Source: an uncultured Lachnospiraceae bacterium
GTDB taxonomy: Bacteria; Bacillota; Clostridia; Lachnospirales; Lachnospiraceae
DNA: 64,000 nt
Direction: 5' to 3'
NCBI GenBank assembly: GCA_905209075.1
Contig: CAJLRL010000006.1
Coordinates: 1-64,000 of the forward strand
Positions within the stretch are counted from its first letter, which is position 1. Every line of letters begins with the position of its first letter. A program made the translations under genes and the position numbers. Shown here one piece after another: positions 7,921 through 16,740 of the stretch. The notes under the pieces were generated by a model, which was not told the DNA's origin, did not search any database, and saw nothing but the letters and a program-made list of their open reading frames with translations.

Positions 7921-9312
7921 ATGATAGTATCAATTATAGAAAAAGTATATTCATTTCTTTGGGGAGATCTCATCAGGATCCCGCTGCCATCAGGTGGGAG
8001 CCTTGGAATTTCCCTGCTTATAATTTTGTTGATCCCAACAGGAGTTTATTTCACTATAAGGACGAGATTTTTACCGGTCAGGCTTTTTCCAGATATGATC
8101 AGATCGCTTACCGGGAAAAAGAAAAATGAAAACAGCCTGTCAACATTCCAGACTCTTATCGTGTCAACGGCAACAAGAGTCGGAATGGGAAATCTTGTAG
8201 GAGTTGTGGCTGCAATATCAGCAGGCGGGGCAGGTGCAGTTTTCTGGATGTGGGTGACAGCGATAATAGGCTCATCTACAGCATTTGTAGAGGCAACGCT
8301 TGCGCAGCTCCATAAGGAGGAGGATCCTCTTTATGGTGGATACAGAGGAGGCCCGGCATATTATATACATCATTTCTTTGAGGAAAAATTTGGAAAAAAG
8401 AAAAAACATGTGATAATAGCAGTACTTTTTGCTATATCAGGACTTATCTGCTGGTGTGGAATAAGTCAGGTTATAAGCAATTCTGTGACATCATCATTTG
8501 AAAATGCATTTGGAATCCCTCCAATTTACACAACTGTCATTCTGGTAGCGATAGCAGCGGTGATAGTGCTTAGAAAAAATGCCACAGTAAAAGTGCTGGA
8601 TGTAATAGTTCCTATAATGGCAGTATGCTATTTTGCTATCACTATTTTCATAATCATTAAAAATATTGCTGTCATGCCATCGGTATTTCAACGGATCTTT
8701 GAGGAGGCATTTGGAATAAGACAGGCTGCAGCAGGCGGTTTTGGTGCAGTTCTCATGAATGGTATAAAAAGAGGACTTTTTTCAAATGAAGCCGGTTCAG
8801 GCTCAGCGCCATGTGCAGCAGCTGCAGCAGAATGTGATACTCCGGTTCGGGCCGGACTTACACAGGCTCTTGGTGTGTTCATCGATACGATAGTCATATG
8901 CAGCTGTACAGCCATGATAATGCTCACAGCACCACAAAATGTGATAAATGGAAAAGAGGGAATGGATCTGCTTCAATCAGCCATGGGCTATCATCTGGGA
9001 GGATTTGGAGTTGTATTTATAGCAATAACCTTATTTTTATTTAGTTTTTCAACATTTCTGGGAATACTGTTTTATGCAAGAAGTAATGTAGCTTACCTGT
9101 TTGGAGATAAATGGATATGGCAGACACTGTATAAAGTGCTTGCACTTGTTATGCTTTTTATAGGCGGAATAGCTGCATATACTTTTGTGTGGGATCTTGG
9201 TGATGTAGGAATAGGGCTTATGACGATCTTTAATACGGGAATATTGTATCTGCTGGGCGGACAGGCAGTAAAAGTTCTTAGAGATTTTGAGGATGGTAAG
9301 AACATAAAATAA
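7921..9312 (+). CDS. Sodium:alanine/glycine symporter (AGCS family)
   Basis: This 463-residue integral membrane protein has about ten to eleven helices. The AGCS signature region is clear: TATRVGMGNLVGVVAAIS (about 82-99), the YGGYRGGPAYYIHHFF block (about 139-154), and GIKRGLFSNEAGSGSAPCAAAAAE (landmark near 280-305). The family imports small neutral amino acids, mainly alanine and glycine, with Na+ (sometimes H+). A weak purine-rich site (AAAGGGGAAG, 7902-7911) precedes the ATG at 7921. No glycine riboswitch structure is visible in the 130-base leader. The following gene is another Na+-coupled amino-acid transporter, so the pair probably serves amino-acid uptake; the gap of 113 bases leaves cotranscription open. 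Confidence 0.92.
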   Translation: MIVSIIEKVYSFLWGDLIRIPLPSGGSLGISLLIILLIPTGVYFTIRTRFLPVRLFPDMIRSLTGKKKNENSLSTFQTLIVSTATRVGMGNLVGVVAAISAGGAGAVFWMWVTAIIGSSTAFVEATLAQLHKEEDPLYGGYRGGPAYYIHHFFEEKFGKKKKHVIIAVLFAISGLICWCGISQVISNSVTSSFENAFGIPPIYTTVILVAIAAVIVLRKNATVKVLDVIVPIMAVCYFAITIFIIIKNIAVMPSVFQRIFEEAFGIRQAAAGGFGAVLMNGIKRGLFSNEAGSGSAPCAAAAAECDTPVRAGLTQALGVFIDTIVICSCTAMIMLTAPQNVINGKEGMDLLQSAMGYHLGGFGVVFIAITLFLFSFSTFLGILFYARSNVAYLFGDKWIWQTLYKVLALVMLFIGGIAAYTFVWDLGDVGIGLMTIFNTGILYLLGGQAVKVLRDFEDGKNIK

Positions 9313-9425
9313 TATGGATATCAGCCGCAGACTTATCATATGCGTAAGTATATGATGCTAGGTGTACATGAATAAATGATCTGATGATCAATAGATATCA
9401 GATTTAGATATAGGAGAAGCGATAT

Positions 9426-10781
9426 ATGAAAAGAGAATCATTTAAATCACGTCTTGGATTTATACTTGTGAGTGCAGGATGTGCAATAGGAATCGGTAAT
9501 GTCTGGAGGTTTCCATATGTGGCAGGCCAGAATGGTGGAGGGATATTTGTTCTTTTTTACCTGATATTTCTGGTCGCTATGGGGCTTCCTGTTCTTACGA
9601 TGGAGCTGGCTGTCGGACGTGCAAGCAGAAAAAGTGCAGTTCTTGGGTATAAAGCACTTGAGAAACCCAAAAGCAGATGGCATATCCACGGCTGGGTGGC
9701 AATGTTTGGTTGTTATATGCTGATGATGTACTATACGACAGTGTCAGGCTGGATGGTAGCATATTTCTTTAAATTTTTAAAGGGAGATTTCAGGTCTGGA
9801 ATTACAGCTGATGATACGGCAGCAGCATTTTCCGGGCTGCTGGCAGATCCGGGACAGATGGCATTCTGGATGGTGGTTACTGTAGTGCTTGGTTTTTTGG
9901 TATGCAGCAGGGGATTGCAGAATGGACTGGAAAAAATAAGTAAATTTATGATGAGTGCGCTCCTTATTCTCATTGTAGTACTTGCAGTTCATAGTTTTAC
10001 ACTTTCGGGTGCGGGAAGGGGAATCGAATTTTATCTTATACCAAATTTAGATACAGTTTCCGATGTGGGGATCAAAAACGTAATAACAGCAGCTATGAAT
10101 CAGGCATTTTTTACATTAAGTCTTGGTGTTGCTGCGATGGAGATATTCGGAAGTTATATGGGAAAAGAGCATACACTTGCGGGAGAGGGTGCAAAAATCT
10201 GTGCACTTGATACCTTTGTTGCAATAATGTCCGGACTTATTATTTTCCCGGCATGCTTCAGCTATGGAGTGGAGGTTGGTGCAGGACCTAGTCTCATATT
10301 TATCACACTCCCAAATGTGTTCGTAAATATGACAGGAGGAAGAGTGTGGGGGTGTCTGTTCTTTATGTTCATGACATTTGCAAGTTTTTCGACTGTTATC
10401 GCAGTGTTTGAAAACATTATGTCGTTTGCGATAGATATGTTTGGATGGAGCAGAAATAAAGCAGCATTAGTAAATGGCGTAATAATCCTGATTGCCAGTC
10501 TTCCATGCGTATTCGGATACAATATATGGAGTGATCTTAATCTGATAGGTGGCAGGGATGTGCTCGACAGCGAGGATTTTATTGTTAGTAATCTGCTGCT
10601 TCCGATAGGTTCACTTGTATATCTTCTTTTCTGTGTTACAAAATGGGGATGGGGATTTGAAAAATATCTTGACGAGGCAAATACAGGAAAAGGACTTAAT
10701 ATTTCAAAAAAATTAAAACCATATTTCCAGTTCATACTGCCATTACTTATTTTGTTTATTTTGATACAGGGATTAGTGTAA
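9426..10781 (+). CDS. Neurotransmitter:sodium symporter (NSS) family transporter
   Basis: This 451-residue protein has about eleven to twelve membrane helices. The first helix carries the NSS sodium/substrate site signature (SRLGFILVSAGCAIGIGNVWRFPY region, residues 8-31). It is followed by GQNGGGIFVLFYL and the conserved LPVLTMELAVGR. The C-terminal half has QAFFTLSLGVAAMEIFGSY and TFASFSTVIAVFEN, which line the Na2 site in LeuT-like proteins. The family imports amino acids or related compounds with Na+; substrate not assignable. TAGGAG at about 9409 precedes the start. An imperfect hairpin (ATCATAT/ATATGAT) lies in the 113-base gap upstream. Confidence 0.92.
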   Translation: MKRESFKSRLGFILVSAGCAIGIGNVWRFPYVAGQNGGGIFVLFYLIFLVAMGLPVLTMELAVGRASRKSAVLGYKALEKPKSRWHIHGWVAMFGCYMLMMYYTTVSGWMVAYFFKFLKGDFRSGITADDTAAAFSGLLADPGQMAFWMVVTVVLGFLVCSRGLQNGLEKISKFMMSALLILIVVLAVHSFTLSGAGRGIEFYLIPNLDTVSDVGIKNVITAAMNQAFFTLSLGVAAMEIFGSYMGKEHTLAGEGAKICALDTFVAIMSGLIIFPACFSYGVEVGAGPSLIFITLPNVFVNMTGGRVWGCLFFMFMTFASFSTVIAVFENIMSFAIDMFGWSRNKAALVNGVIILIASLPCVFGYNIWSDLNLIGGRDVLDSEDFIVSNLLLPIGSLVYLLFCVTKWGWGFEKYLDEANTGKGLNISKKLKPYFQFILPLLILFILIQGLV

Positions 10782-10869
10782 ATTAGTACTCTAGGGCGGG
10801 ATTGAAAAAAATTTTATAAAATGCTATTATTGTCGTTATAAAATTTAAAATTCATAGGAGGATAAAGTT

Positions 10870-11910
10870 ATGAAGTTTTGTCAATATTGTGGAAAGCAGC
10901 TGGCTGATAATGAAGAATGTACATGTCAGCAGAATGCGTCACAGGGACAGCAGCAATCCGGCACTGCTTACAGTCAGCCGGTAAATGGTCAGTACAATGC
11001 GTCACAGAGTCAGGATGCCACACAGCAGAACGTGGCCGGACAGCAGAATACACAGGGGCAGTATGATAATACAGCCGGACAGCAGAATACACAGGGGCAG
11101 TATGATAATACAGCCGGACAGCAGAATACACAGGGGCAGTATGGTAATACAGCCGGACAGTACAATGCACAGGGGCAGTATGGTAATACAGCCGGACAGT
11201 ACAATGCACAAGGGCAGTATGGTAATGCCACAGGACAGTATAGTGCACAGGGACAGCAGTATAATACCGCACAGAATCAATATACAGGTCAGAATCAGCA
11301 GTCAAAAGAGAACGAGGCAATAAATGATATCACAAAGCTTGTAAAGGGGATACTTGATACACCGGTGGCTGCTGTATCAGAGTTTGTAAAAAAATCAAAT
11401 ATTACAGCGTGCGTTATACTTATTGCTATATATTCTGCGATAGAATTAGTGCTTGCACTTATAAGTATCGCAGATACAAGTATAAAAACAGCAGTATATT
11501 CATGGGGACATAGCCATATAAGTATAGGCACAGTTTTTAGTACGATATTTTCTTTTGTAGGCTGTGAGATCATACAGGTGCTTATAATGGCAGTTGTCAT
11601 AATGGTAGTATTGAATGCAATGCAGAAAAATAAGAATGTTTCTTTTGTACAGGCACTTTCAGTGGCATGTCTGTACAATATTGTATACCTTCCAATAGTA
11701 TTAATCGCAAATCTTGTAGGACTTATTCCATTTAATCTTTTTGGACATATAGATAGCTGGATCGTATCATTTGCAGCGGCAATAGGATATGTTTATACAT
11801 TCTTCGGAATAAGGGAGATTGAAGAGGATGATAACAAAATGCCTATCGTCTTTGGTCTGGCCACAGTTGCATCAGCAGTATGCTCAACAGTTGTAGGACT
11901 TATTTTATAA
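10870..11910 (+). CDS. Zinc-ribbon, Q/N/G-repeat, Yip1-like membrane protein
   Basis: This 346-residue protein has three parts. Residues 1-20 form a short zinc ribbon (FCQYCGKQL, then CTC). Residues 21-140 are low-complexity, rich in Q, G, N, Y and T, with tandem 13-residue repeats. Residues 150-346 hold about five membrane helices resembling Yip1-domain proteins. Such zinc-ribbon plus Yip1 proteins are common in Clostridia and have no established function. TAGGAGG at 10854-10860 marks the ATG. The repeat unit is a multiple of three, so copy number can change without breaking the frame. The gene ends three bases from the end of convergent sigG, with no terminator between them. Confidence 0.75.
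   Translation: MKFCQYCGKQLADNEECTCQQNASQGQQQSGTAYSQPVNGQYNASQSQDATQQNVAGQQNTQGQYDNTAGQQNTQGQYDNTAGQQNTQGQYGNTAGQYNAQGQYGNTAGQYNAQGQYGNATGQYSAQGQQYNTAQNQYTGQNQQSKENEAINDITKLVKGILDTPVAAVSEFVKKSNITACVILIAIYSAIELVLALISIADTSIKTAVYSWGHSHISIGTVFSTIFSFVGCEIIQVLIMAVVIMVVLNAMQKNKNVSFVQALSVACLYNIVYLPIVLIANLVGLIPFNLFGHIDSWIVSFAAAIGYVYTFFGIREIEEDDNKMPIVFGLATVASAVCSTVVGLIL
11035..11268 (+). repeat. In-frame 39-bp tandem repeat (about six units)
   Basis: Units begin at 11035, 11074, 11113, 11152 and 11191, with a degenerate sixth unit from 11230. Each encodes 13 residues of the form AGQQNTQGQYDNT, with later copies changing to AGQYNAQGQYGNT. The first three copies are nearly identical, pointing to recent expansion. 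Confidence 0.95.
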
Positions 11911-11913
11911 AAG

Positions 11914-12693
11914 TCATGAATTAAGATAATGCTGCATATTTTTTAAAGCATTTTTTTCCAGACGGGATACCTGAGCCTGGGAAATGTTTATTTCTTCTGC
12001 GACTTCTATCTGGGTCTTTCCCTCATAGAAGCGCAGTCTTATGATTTTTCTTGCACGTTCATCAAGCAGATTTAATGCATCATCAAGTACAAGATTTTTA
12101 ACCCATGATTCTTCTTTATTTTTTTTGTCAGAGATCTGATCCATTACATAGAGAGTGTCGCCACCGTCCGTATATACCGGATCAAAAAGTGATAAAGGAG
12201 TCTGTATTGCGTCCAGTGCATACAGGATATCTGCGGCAGGAATATTGCAGTCTTTTGAGATTTCTTCAAGTGTCGGATCATGCATCAGCTTTCTGGAGAG
12301 AGCTTCTTTAGACTTTATTGCCTGGTATGCGGTATCCCTTAATGAACGGGGAATACGGTAGGCACTGTTATCACGGAGGTAGCGCCTGATCTCACCGATT
12401 ATCATCGGAACAGCATATGTTGAAAATTTTACACCTATAGTTGGATCAAAATTATCAACAGATTTCATAAGCCCTATACATCCGATCTGGAATAGATCAT
12501 CAAGATTTTCATTGTGGTTTGAAAACCGCCGTATAACCGAAAGAACAAGACGGAGATTGCCCTTTATATATTTTTCGCGGGCTGCATTGTCACCCTTTTT
12601 GATTTTTTCGAACAGTATATTTTTTTCTTCTTCTTTAAGTATAGGTAATTTTGATGTGGTAACACCGCATATTTCAACTTTGTATGTTGCCAT
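11914..12693 (-). CDS. sigG: RNA polymerase sigma-G factor (forespore-specific)
   Basis: This is a 259-residue sigma-70 family protein, as expected for SigG (260 in B. subtilis). The N-terminus KVEICGVTTSKLPILKEEE is diagnostic for SigG. Region 2 (NLRLVLSVIRRFSN, DDLFQIGCIGLMKSVDNF, VKFSTYAVPMIIGEIRRYLR) and region 4 (TQIEVAEEINISQAQVSRLE) are complete. GGAGG five bases before the ATG at 12693 fixes the start; an in-frame extension to 12828 adds a hydrophobic leader unlike any sigma factor. SigG directs late forespore genes after engulfment. In many relatives it follows spoIIGA-sigE; here it stands alone, divergent from argS and convergent with the zinc-ribbon gene. Confidence 0.95.
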   Translation of the reverse strand: MATYKVEICGVTTSKLPILKEEEKNILFEKIKKGDNAAREKYIKGNLRLVLSVIRRFSNHNENLDDLFQIGCIGLMKSVDNFDPTIGVKFSTYAVPMIIGEIRRYLRDNSAYRIPRSLRDTAYQAIKSKEALSRKLMHDPTLEEISKDCNIPAADILYALDAIQTPLSLFDPVYTDGGDTLYVMDQISDKKNKEESWVKNLVLDDALNLLDERARKIIRLRFYEGKTQIEVAEEINISQAQVSRLEKNALKNMQHYLNS

Positions 12694-12915
12694 AAATGCC
12701 TCCGGGATAATTGTTAATGAACAGATCCGGTAAAACATGGATATGTCAGTAAACATAATTTGTATAAATAAAAGTATTGCCAGAAAAATTAAAATTATAC
12801 GATAGTGCTTTTCCTTGAAAACGGACATGGGGTGTGCTAGAATGAAACCTGAATTTTGTGCGGCTGTAAAGATATAACAGCTGCGGACAGATACATAGAA
12901 ATGAGGAGGAATGAC

Positions 12916-14709
12916 ATGAAAAAACTCATTGATTTAATATCAGAAGAAGTTACAAAAGCATTCGTGTCTGAAGGATACGATGCAAAATATGGAAAAGTGA
13001 CATTGTCAAACAGACCTGATCTTTGTGAATTCCAATGTAATGGAGCAATGGCAGCTGCAAAAGAATACAAATGTGCACCATTTATGATTTCAGATAAGAT
13101 TGCAGCAGCTCTTTCGGGATGCGGATTATTTGAATCGGTTGAATCAGTTAAGCCTGGATTTTTGAACATAAAGATAAGCAGCGAATATCTTGCAGACCTT
13201 ATGAACGGGATGATCGCTGATGAGGGAAGATACGGATGTGAGAAAGCGGAAAACCCTCTTACTATAATCGTTGATTATGGCGGACCTAATGTGGCAAAAC
13301 CTCTTCATGTAGGACATCTGCGTTCAGCCGTGATCGGCGAAAGTGTCAAACGCATAGCAAAATTTATGGGACACAACGTGATCGGAGATGTACATCTTGG
13401 TGATTGGGGTCTTCAGATGGGACTTATAATTACAGAACTTAAGGAAAGAAAGCCGGATCTTGTATATTTTGATCCTGACTATACAGGGGAATATCCAAAA
13501 GAGGCTCCATTTACTATATCAGAGCTTGAAGATATTTATCCTACAGCAAGCGGAAAATCAAAGCAGGATGCTGCATTTAAGGAAGCTGCTTTGCTTGCAA
13601 CAAAAGAACTTCAGGGCGGAAGACGTGGTTATCAGGCACTGCTGTCGCATATTATGAATGTTTCTGTTACAGACCTTAAGAGAAACTACGAAAACTTAAA
13701 TGTTCATTTTGAACTTTGGAAGGGTGAATCGGACGCACAGCCATATGTGCCGGAAATGGTACAGATGATGAAAGATAAAGGCTATGCATATATGAGTGAG
13801 GGTGCACTTGTTGTAGATGTAAAAGAAGATACAGATACAAAAGAAATCCCACCATGTATAATCTTAAAGTCGGATGGTGCATCTCTTTACAGTACAACGG
13901 ATCTGGCGACACTTGTAATGCGCATGAAAGAAAATAATCCTGACAGGGTTATATATCTTGCAGATGCGCGTCAGTCAATGCATTTTATACAGGTGTTCAG
14001 ATGTGCAAAGAAAACAGGAATTGTTCCTGAAACGACAGAGCTTAAGCATATAGGCTTTGGTACAATGAATGGAAAAGACGGAAAGCCATTCAAGACAAGA
14101 GATGGCGGTGTTATGCGTCTTGAGTATCTTCTGAAAGAAATTGATGATGAGATGCTTGCAAAAATAAAAGAAAACCAGAAAGAAAAGGAAAATCTTGATA
14201 TTGATCCAAAAGAAGCAGAGGAAACTGCAAAAACGGTTGCCCTTGCTGCGATTAAGTATGGAGATCTTTCAAATCAGGCAAGTAAGGATTATGTGTTTGA
14301 TATAGAAAGATTTACATCGTTTGAGGGAAATACGGGCCCATATATCTTATATACGATTGTAAGGATCAAGTCGATCCTTTCAAAATATCAGGCAAAGGGA
14401 GGCACGATCGAAGGGCTTTCTGATGCAATATGCCCGGCCAGGAATGCAGGACAGAAAAATCTTATGCTTTCGCTTGCAAAATTTAATGCTACAATAGAAA
14501 ATGCATATGAAGAATCCGCACCACATAAAATCTGTGCATACATTTATGAACTCGCAAATGCGTTTAATGGATTTTATCACGATACAAAAATACTTGCTGA
14601 GGAGAATGATAAATTACAGAAATCATACATAGCACTTCTTGTGCTTACAAAAGAAGTACTAGAGACATGTATAGACATGCTTGGATTCTCTGCGCCTGAC
14701 AGAATGTAA
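12916..14709 (+). CDS. argS: Arginyl-tRNA synthetase
   Basis: This 597-residue class I synthetase attaches arginine to tRNA-Arg. An N-terminal Arg-S additional domain (residues 1-90) precedes the HIGH-type motif PLHVGHLRS (about 131-139). The C-terminal DALR anticodon-binding domain follows (NTGPYILYTIVRIKSI onward). The KMSKS equivalent is the degenerate KPFKTRDGG, usual for ArgRS. AGGAGGA at 12904-12910 selects the ATG at 12916 over an upstream in-frame ATG at 12856. No T-box leader is seen. It is transcribed away from sigG and ends at a strong terminator (14751). The only tRNA gene in the window is a tRNA-Arg. Confidence 0.95.
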   Translation: MKKLIDLISEEVTKAFVSEGYDAKYGKVTLSNRPDLCEFQCNGAMAAAKEYKCAPFMISDKIAAALSGCGLFESVESVKPGFLNIKISSEYLADLMNGMIADEGRYGCEKAENPLTIIVDYGGPNVAKPLHVGHLRSAVIGESVKRIAKFMGHNVIGDVHLGDWGLQMGLIITELKERKPDLVYFDPDYTGEYPKEAPFTISELEDIYPTASGKSKQDAAFKEAALLATKELQGGRRGYQALLSHIMNVSVTDLKRNYENLNVHFELWKGESDAQPYVPEMVQMMKDKGYAYMSEGALVVDVKEDTDTKEIPPCIILKSDGASLYSTTDLATLVMRMKENNPDRVIYLADARQSMHFIQVFRCAKKTGIVPETTELKHIGFGTMNGKDGKPFKTRDGGVMRLEYLLKEIDDEMLAKIKENQKEKENLDIDPKEAEETAKTVALAAIKYGDLSNQASKDYVFDIERFTSFEGNTGPYILYTIVRIKSILSKYQAKGGTIEGLSDAICPARNAGQKNLMLSLAKFNATIENAYEESAPHKICAYIYELANAFNGFYHDTKILAEENDKLQKSYIALLVLTKEVLETCIDMLGFSAPDRM

Positions 14710-14750
14710 AAAATTAGTTCTATAAAATATAAGACAAGTCATATATATAA

Positions 14751-14784
14751 GACATAGGTGATTGCAAATCACCTGTGTCTTTTT
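14751..14784 (+). terminator. argS terminator
   Basis: GACATAGGTGATT (14751-14763) pairs with AATCACCTGTGTC (14767-14779) with one T-G pair and a GCA loop, followed by TTTTT. It separates argS from the spoIIIA operon, which starts 35 bases later. Confidence 0.9.
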
Positions 14785-14818
14785 ATTTTATATGTATTTA
14801 TATGAATGGGAGAAACGG

Positions 14819-15691
14819 ATGGATATTTTAGATTATCTTCCACAAAAGATAAAAACAGAAGCAGCACTTTATATGAGGCAGGGACTCGAGGAGATAAGGG
14901 TCAGAGCAGGACAGCCGACACAATATATAATGAGGGCTGGATATAAAAAAGGAAGGGTGTTGTCCATAGAGGACGTAAAAGAAATGCTTAATTATTTAAG
15001 CGATTATTCACTTTATGCGATGAAGGAACAGCTTAAGTGTGGTTTTTTTACGGTTGAAGGAGGTCACCGGATTGGAATTACAGCGGTTGGATCGGTTCTT
15101 GATATAAGCTCTTTGAATATCCGTATAGCACATCAGATCAAGGGGTGTTCGGATGTGATAATGCCTTACATAAGAAATAACGGACGCATTTATAATACTA
15201 TAATCGTATCAAGACCCGGAGCCGGAAAAACAACATGCTTAAGGGACTGTATAAGAGAGCTGTCAAGTGGAAACGAAAAGTATAAGTCGCTAAAAGTTGC
15301 GGTGGTTGATGAAAGATCGGAGATTGCAGCCTGTTACAGAGGCGTTCCGCAAAACGACCTGGGTCCATCATGTGATGTAATGGATAATTGTAAAAAGGTT
15401 GTCGGGATGAGGATGCTTCTCCGCTCAATGTCACCGGATGTGATAGCTGTGGACGAGCTGGGCGCAGAGGAAGATTTTATGGCATTGTCCGATATTTTAA
15501 AATGCGGGATAAACATAATAGGAACGATCCATGGTTCAGAAATTGCTGATGTAAAAAATAAGAAAATTCCGGTAGGGATAGAACGTATTATTTTTATAGA
15601 AAAAGACAAAAATGGAAGGCGGCAGTTTTATGTATATGATAAAGATTACAGGTGTATTGGCGGTAATGATAGGGGTTGTGGGACTGCTTGA
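14819..15691 (+). CDS. spoIIIAA: Stage III sporulation protein AA (ATPase)
   Basis: This 290-residue secretion-type ATPase has Walker A SRPGAGKTT (about 131-139), VAVVDERSEIA in the middle, and Walker B-like PDVIAVDELG. SpoIIIAA energises the SpoIIIA-SpoIIQ channel between mother cell and forespore, acting on the mother-cell face. GGGAG at 14808-14812 selects the ATG at 14819; an upstream in-frame start at 14762 lies in the argS terminator. It is the first of eight genes (AA to AH) with overlapping or abutting reading frames. The operon is expected to be SigE-dependent, but I could not pick a convincing SigE promoter in the short leader. Confidence 0.95.
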   Translation: MDILDYLPQKIKTEAALYMRQGLEEIRVRAGQPTQYIMRAGYKKGRVLSIEDVKEMLNYLSDYSLYAMKEQLKCGFFTVEGGHRIGITAVGSVLDISSLNIRIAHQIKGCSDVIMPYIRNNGRIYNTIIVSRPGAGKTTCLRDCIRELSSGNEKYKSLKVAVVDERSEIAACYRGVPQNDLGPSCDVMDNCKKVVGMRMLLRSMSPDVIAVDELGAEEDFMALSDILKCGINIIGTIHGSEIADVKNKKIPVGIERIIFIEKDKNGRRQFYVYDKDYRCIGGNDRGCGTA

Positions 15692-16151
15692 TTCATGGAA
15701 AAAGACGATGGATCAGAGATTATCGTTTTTAGCTGATTTTTGCAGATTATACAAAAGCGGCAGATTTTATCTGGCACAGCAAAAGATGAAAACACCTGTA
15801 TTTTTTGATGGATTTAAAGGTGAAAATGAATATTTTACAAAGATATGCAGGAAAATTTCGCAAAATCTTATAGAACATAAATATCCACAAGGGGCAGAGT
15901 GCTGGGACATGGCATGGAAAAAAGAATTAAATAAATATGGTTTTGACTCAGATACAAAACGTATTATAAATGAATCAGGAAAATATTTTTTTGAAATATC
16001 GCCGGATGAAATGGAAGAAAGACTTCTTGAATATAACAGGGCTCTGGAAAAGAAGATTGAGAATGAGACATTAAAATATCAGGAAAAAAGAAAGGTGGTA
16101 TATCCGGTCGGCATGCTTGGGGGGATAATGCTTGTGATCATTTTATTATAG
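15630..16151 (+). CDS. spoIIIAB: Stage III sporulation protein AB
   Basis: This 173-residue protein (171 in B. subtilis) has an N-terminal membrane helix (MIKITGVLAVMIGVVGLL), a soluble helical middle, and a C-terminal membrane helix (VVYPVGMLGGIMLVIILL). It resembles GspF-like platform proteins of type II secretion, consistent with SpoIIIAB anchoring the AA ATPase. GGAAGGCGG at 15615-15623 supports the ATG at 15630. The gene overlaps the end of spoIIIAA by 62 bases in another frame, a strong sign of translational coupling. Confidence 0.93.
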   Translation: MYMIKITGVLAVMIGVVGLLDSWKKTMDQRLSFLADFCRLYKSGRFYLAQQKMKTPVFFDGFKGENEYFTKICRKISQNLIEHKYPQGAECWDMAWKKELNKYGFDSDTKRIINESGKYFFEISPDEMEERLLEYNRALEKKIENETLKYQEKRKVVYPVGMLGGIMLVIILL

Positions 16152-16167
16152 AAAGATGAGGAATGAT

Positions 16168-16362
16168 ATGGAAATATCTATCATATTTAAAATAGCAGCG
16201 ATCGGAATTGTGATAACAGTTTTAGGTCAGGTGCTGAAACATAGTGGAAGGGAGGAACAGGCATTTTTACTGAGCCTTGCGGGACTTATAATAGTTCTTT
16301 TCTGGATCGTCCCATACATAAGTGAGCTTTTTGAAACGATGGAAAGCCTGTTTTCTATATAG
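16168..16362 (+). CDS. spoIIIAC: Stage III sporulation protein AC
   Basis: This small 64-residue protein has two membrane helices (SIIFKIAAIGIVITVLGQVL and FLLSLAGLIIVLFWIVPYI), matching SpoIIIAC (68 residues in B. subtilis). It is a membrane component of the SpoIIIA feeding-tube complex. GAGGAA at 16158-16163 favours the ATG at 16168 over the in-frame ATG at 16156. The TAG stop is directly followed by the ATG of spoIIIAD. Confidence 0.93.
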   Translation: MEISIIFKIAAIGIVITVLGQVLKHSGREEQAFLLSLAGLIIVLFWIVPYISELFETMESLFSI

Positions 16363-16740
16363 ATGATAAAGATTGGAATAGTAGGGATAGCAGCAGCTTT
16401 TTTTTCATTACTGATAAAAAAGGATAAACCGGAAATTGCAGCCGGACTTAGTGTGTGTGCGAGCCTTTTGATTTTTTTTATGGCAATAAAACAGTTATCG
16501 GCAGTCATAGAATTTGCAAAGGAAGTTATAAGGCAGCTGCCGGTAGAAACATCATATTTTGCAACCATGCTTAAGATGCTTGGAATTGCGTATTCTGCAG
16601 AATTTTCTTCGCAGATATGCAAAGACAGCGGACATGGGGCTATTGCTGCACAGATAGATTTTTTCGCAAAAACTGCAATAGTCATGATGTCCATACCAAC
16701 ACTTGTATATCTCGCAAAAATTATGGGGGATATCATATGA
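16363..16740 (+). CDS. spoIIIAD: Stage III sporulation protein AD
   Basis: This 125-residue membrane protein has three or four helices, homologous in its first half to SpoIIIAC (IGIVGIAAAFFSLLIKKDKPE; AAGLSVCASLLIFFM). SpoIIIAC and AD together form part of the membrane channel assembly. It begins directly after the spoIIIAC stop and ends in an ATGA overlap with spoIIIAE. Length matches the family (133 in B. subtilis). Confidence 0.93.
   Translation: MIKIGIVGIAAAFFSLLIKKDKPEIAAGLSVCASLLIFFMAIKQLSAVIEFAKEVIRQLPVETSYFATMLKMLGIAYSAEFSSQICKDSGHGAIAAQIDFFAKTAIVMMSIPTLVYLAKIMGDII

Noticed and set aside
11002..11320. Long open frames on the minus strand of the 39-bp repeat, and a plus-strand alternative frame
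   Set aside because: They are artefacts of the repeat: any frame without a stop in one unit stays open. Products are low-complexity with no start signals.
12694..12828. N-terminal hydrophobic extension of sigG
   Set aside because: Sigma factors have no membrane leader. GGAGG directly precedes the ATG at 12693, and the SigG N-terminus KVEICGV starts there.
12828..12916. T-box riboswitch in front of argS
   Set aside because: The leader is under 90 bases with no T-box sequence, specifier stem or terminator.
14762..14818. Longer spoIIIAA reading frame starting at 14762
   Set aside because: It begins in the argS terminator stem. The ATG at 14819 has GGGAG upstream and matches the family start.
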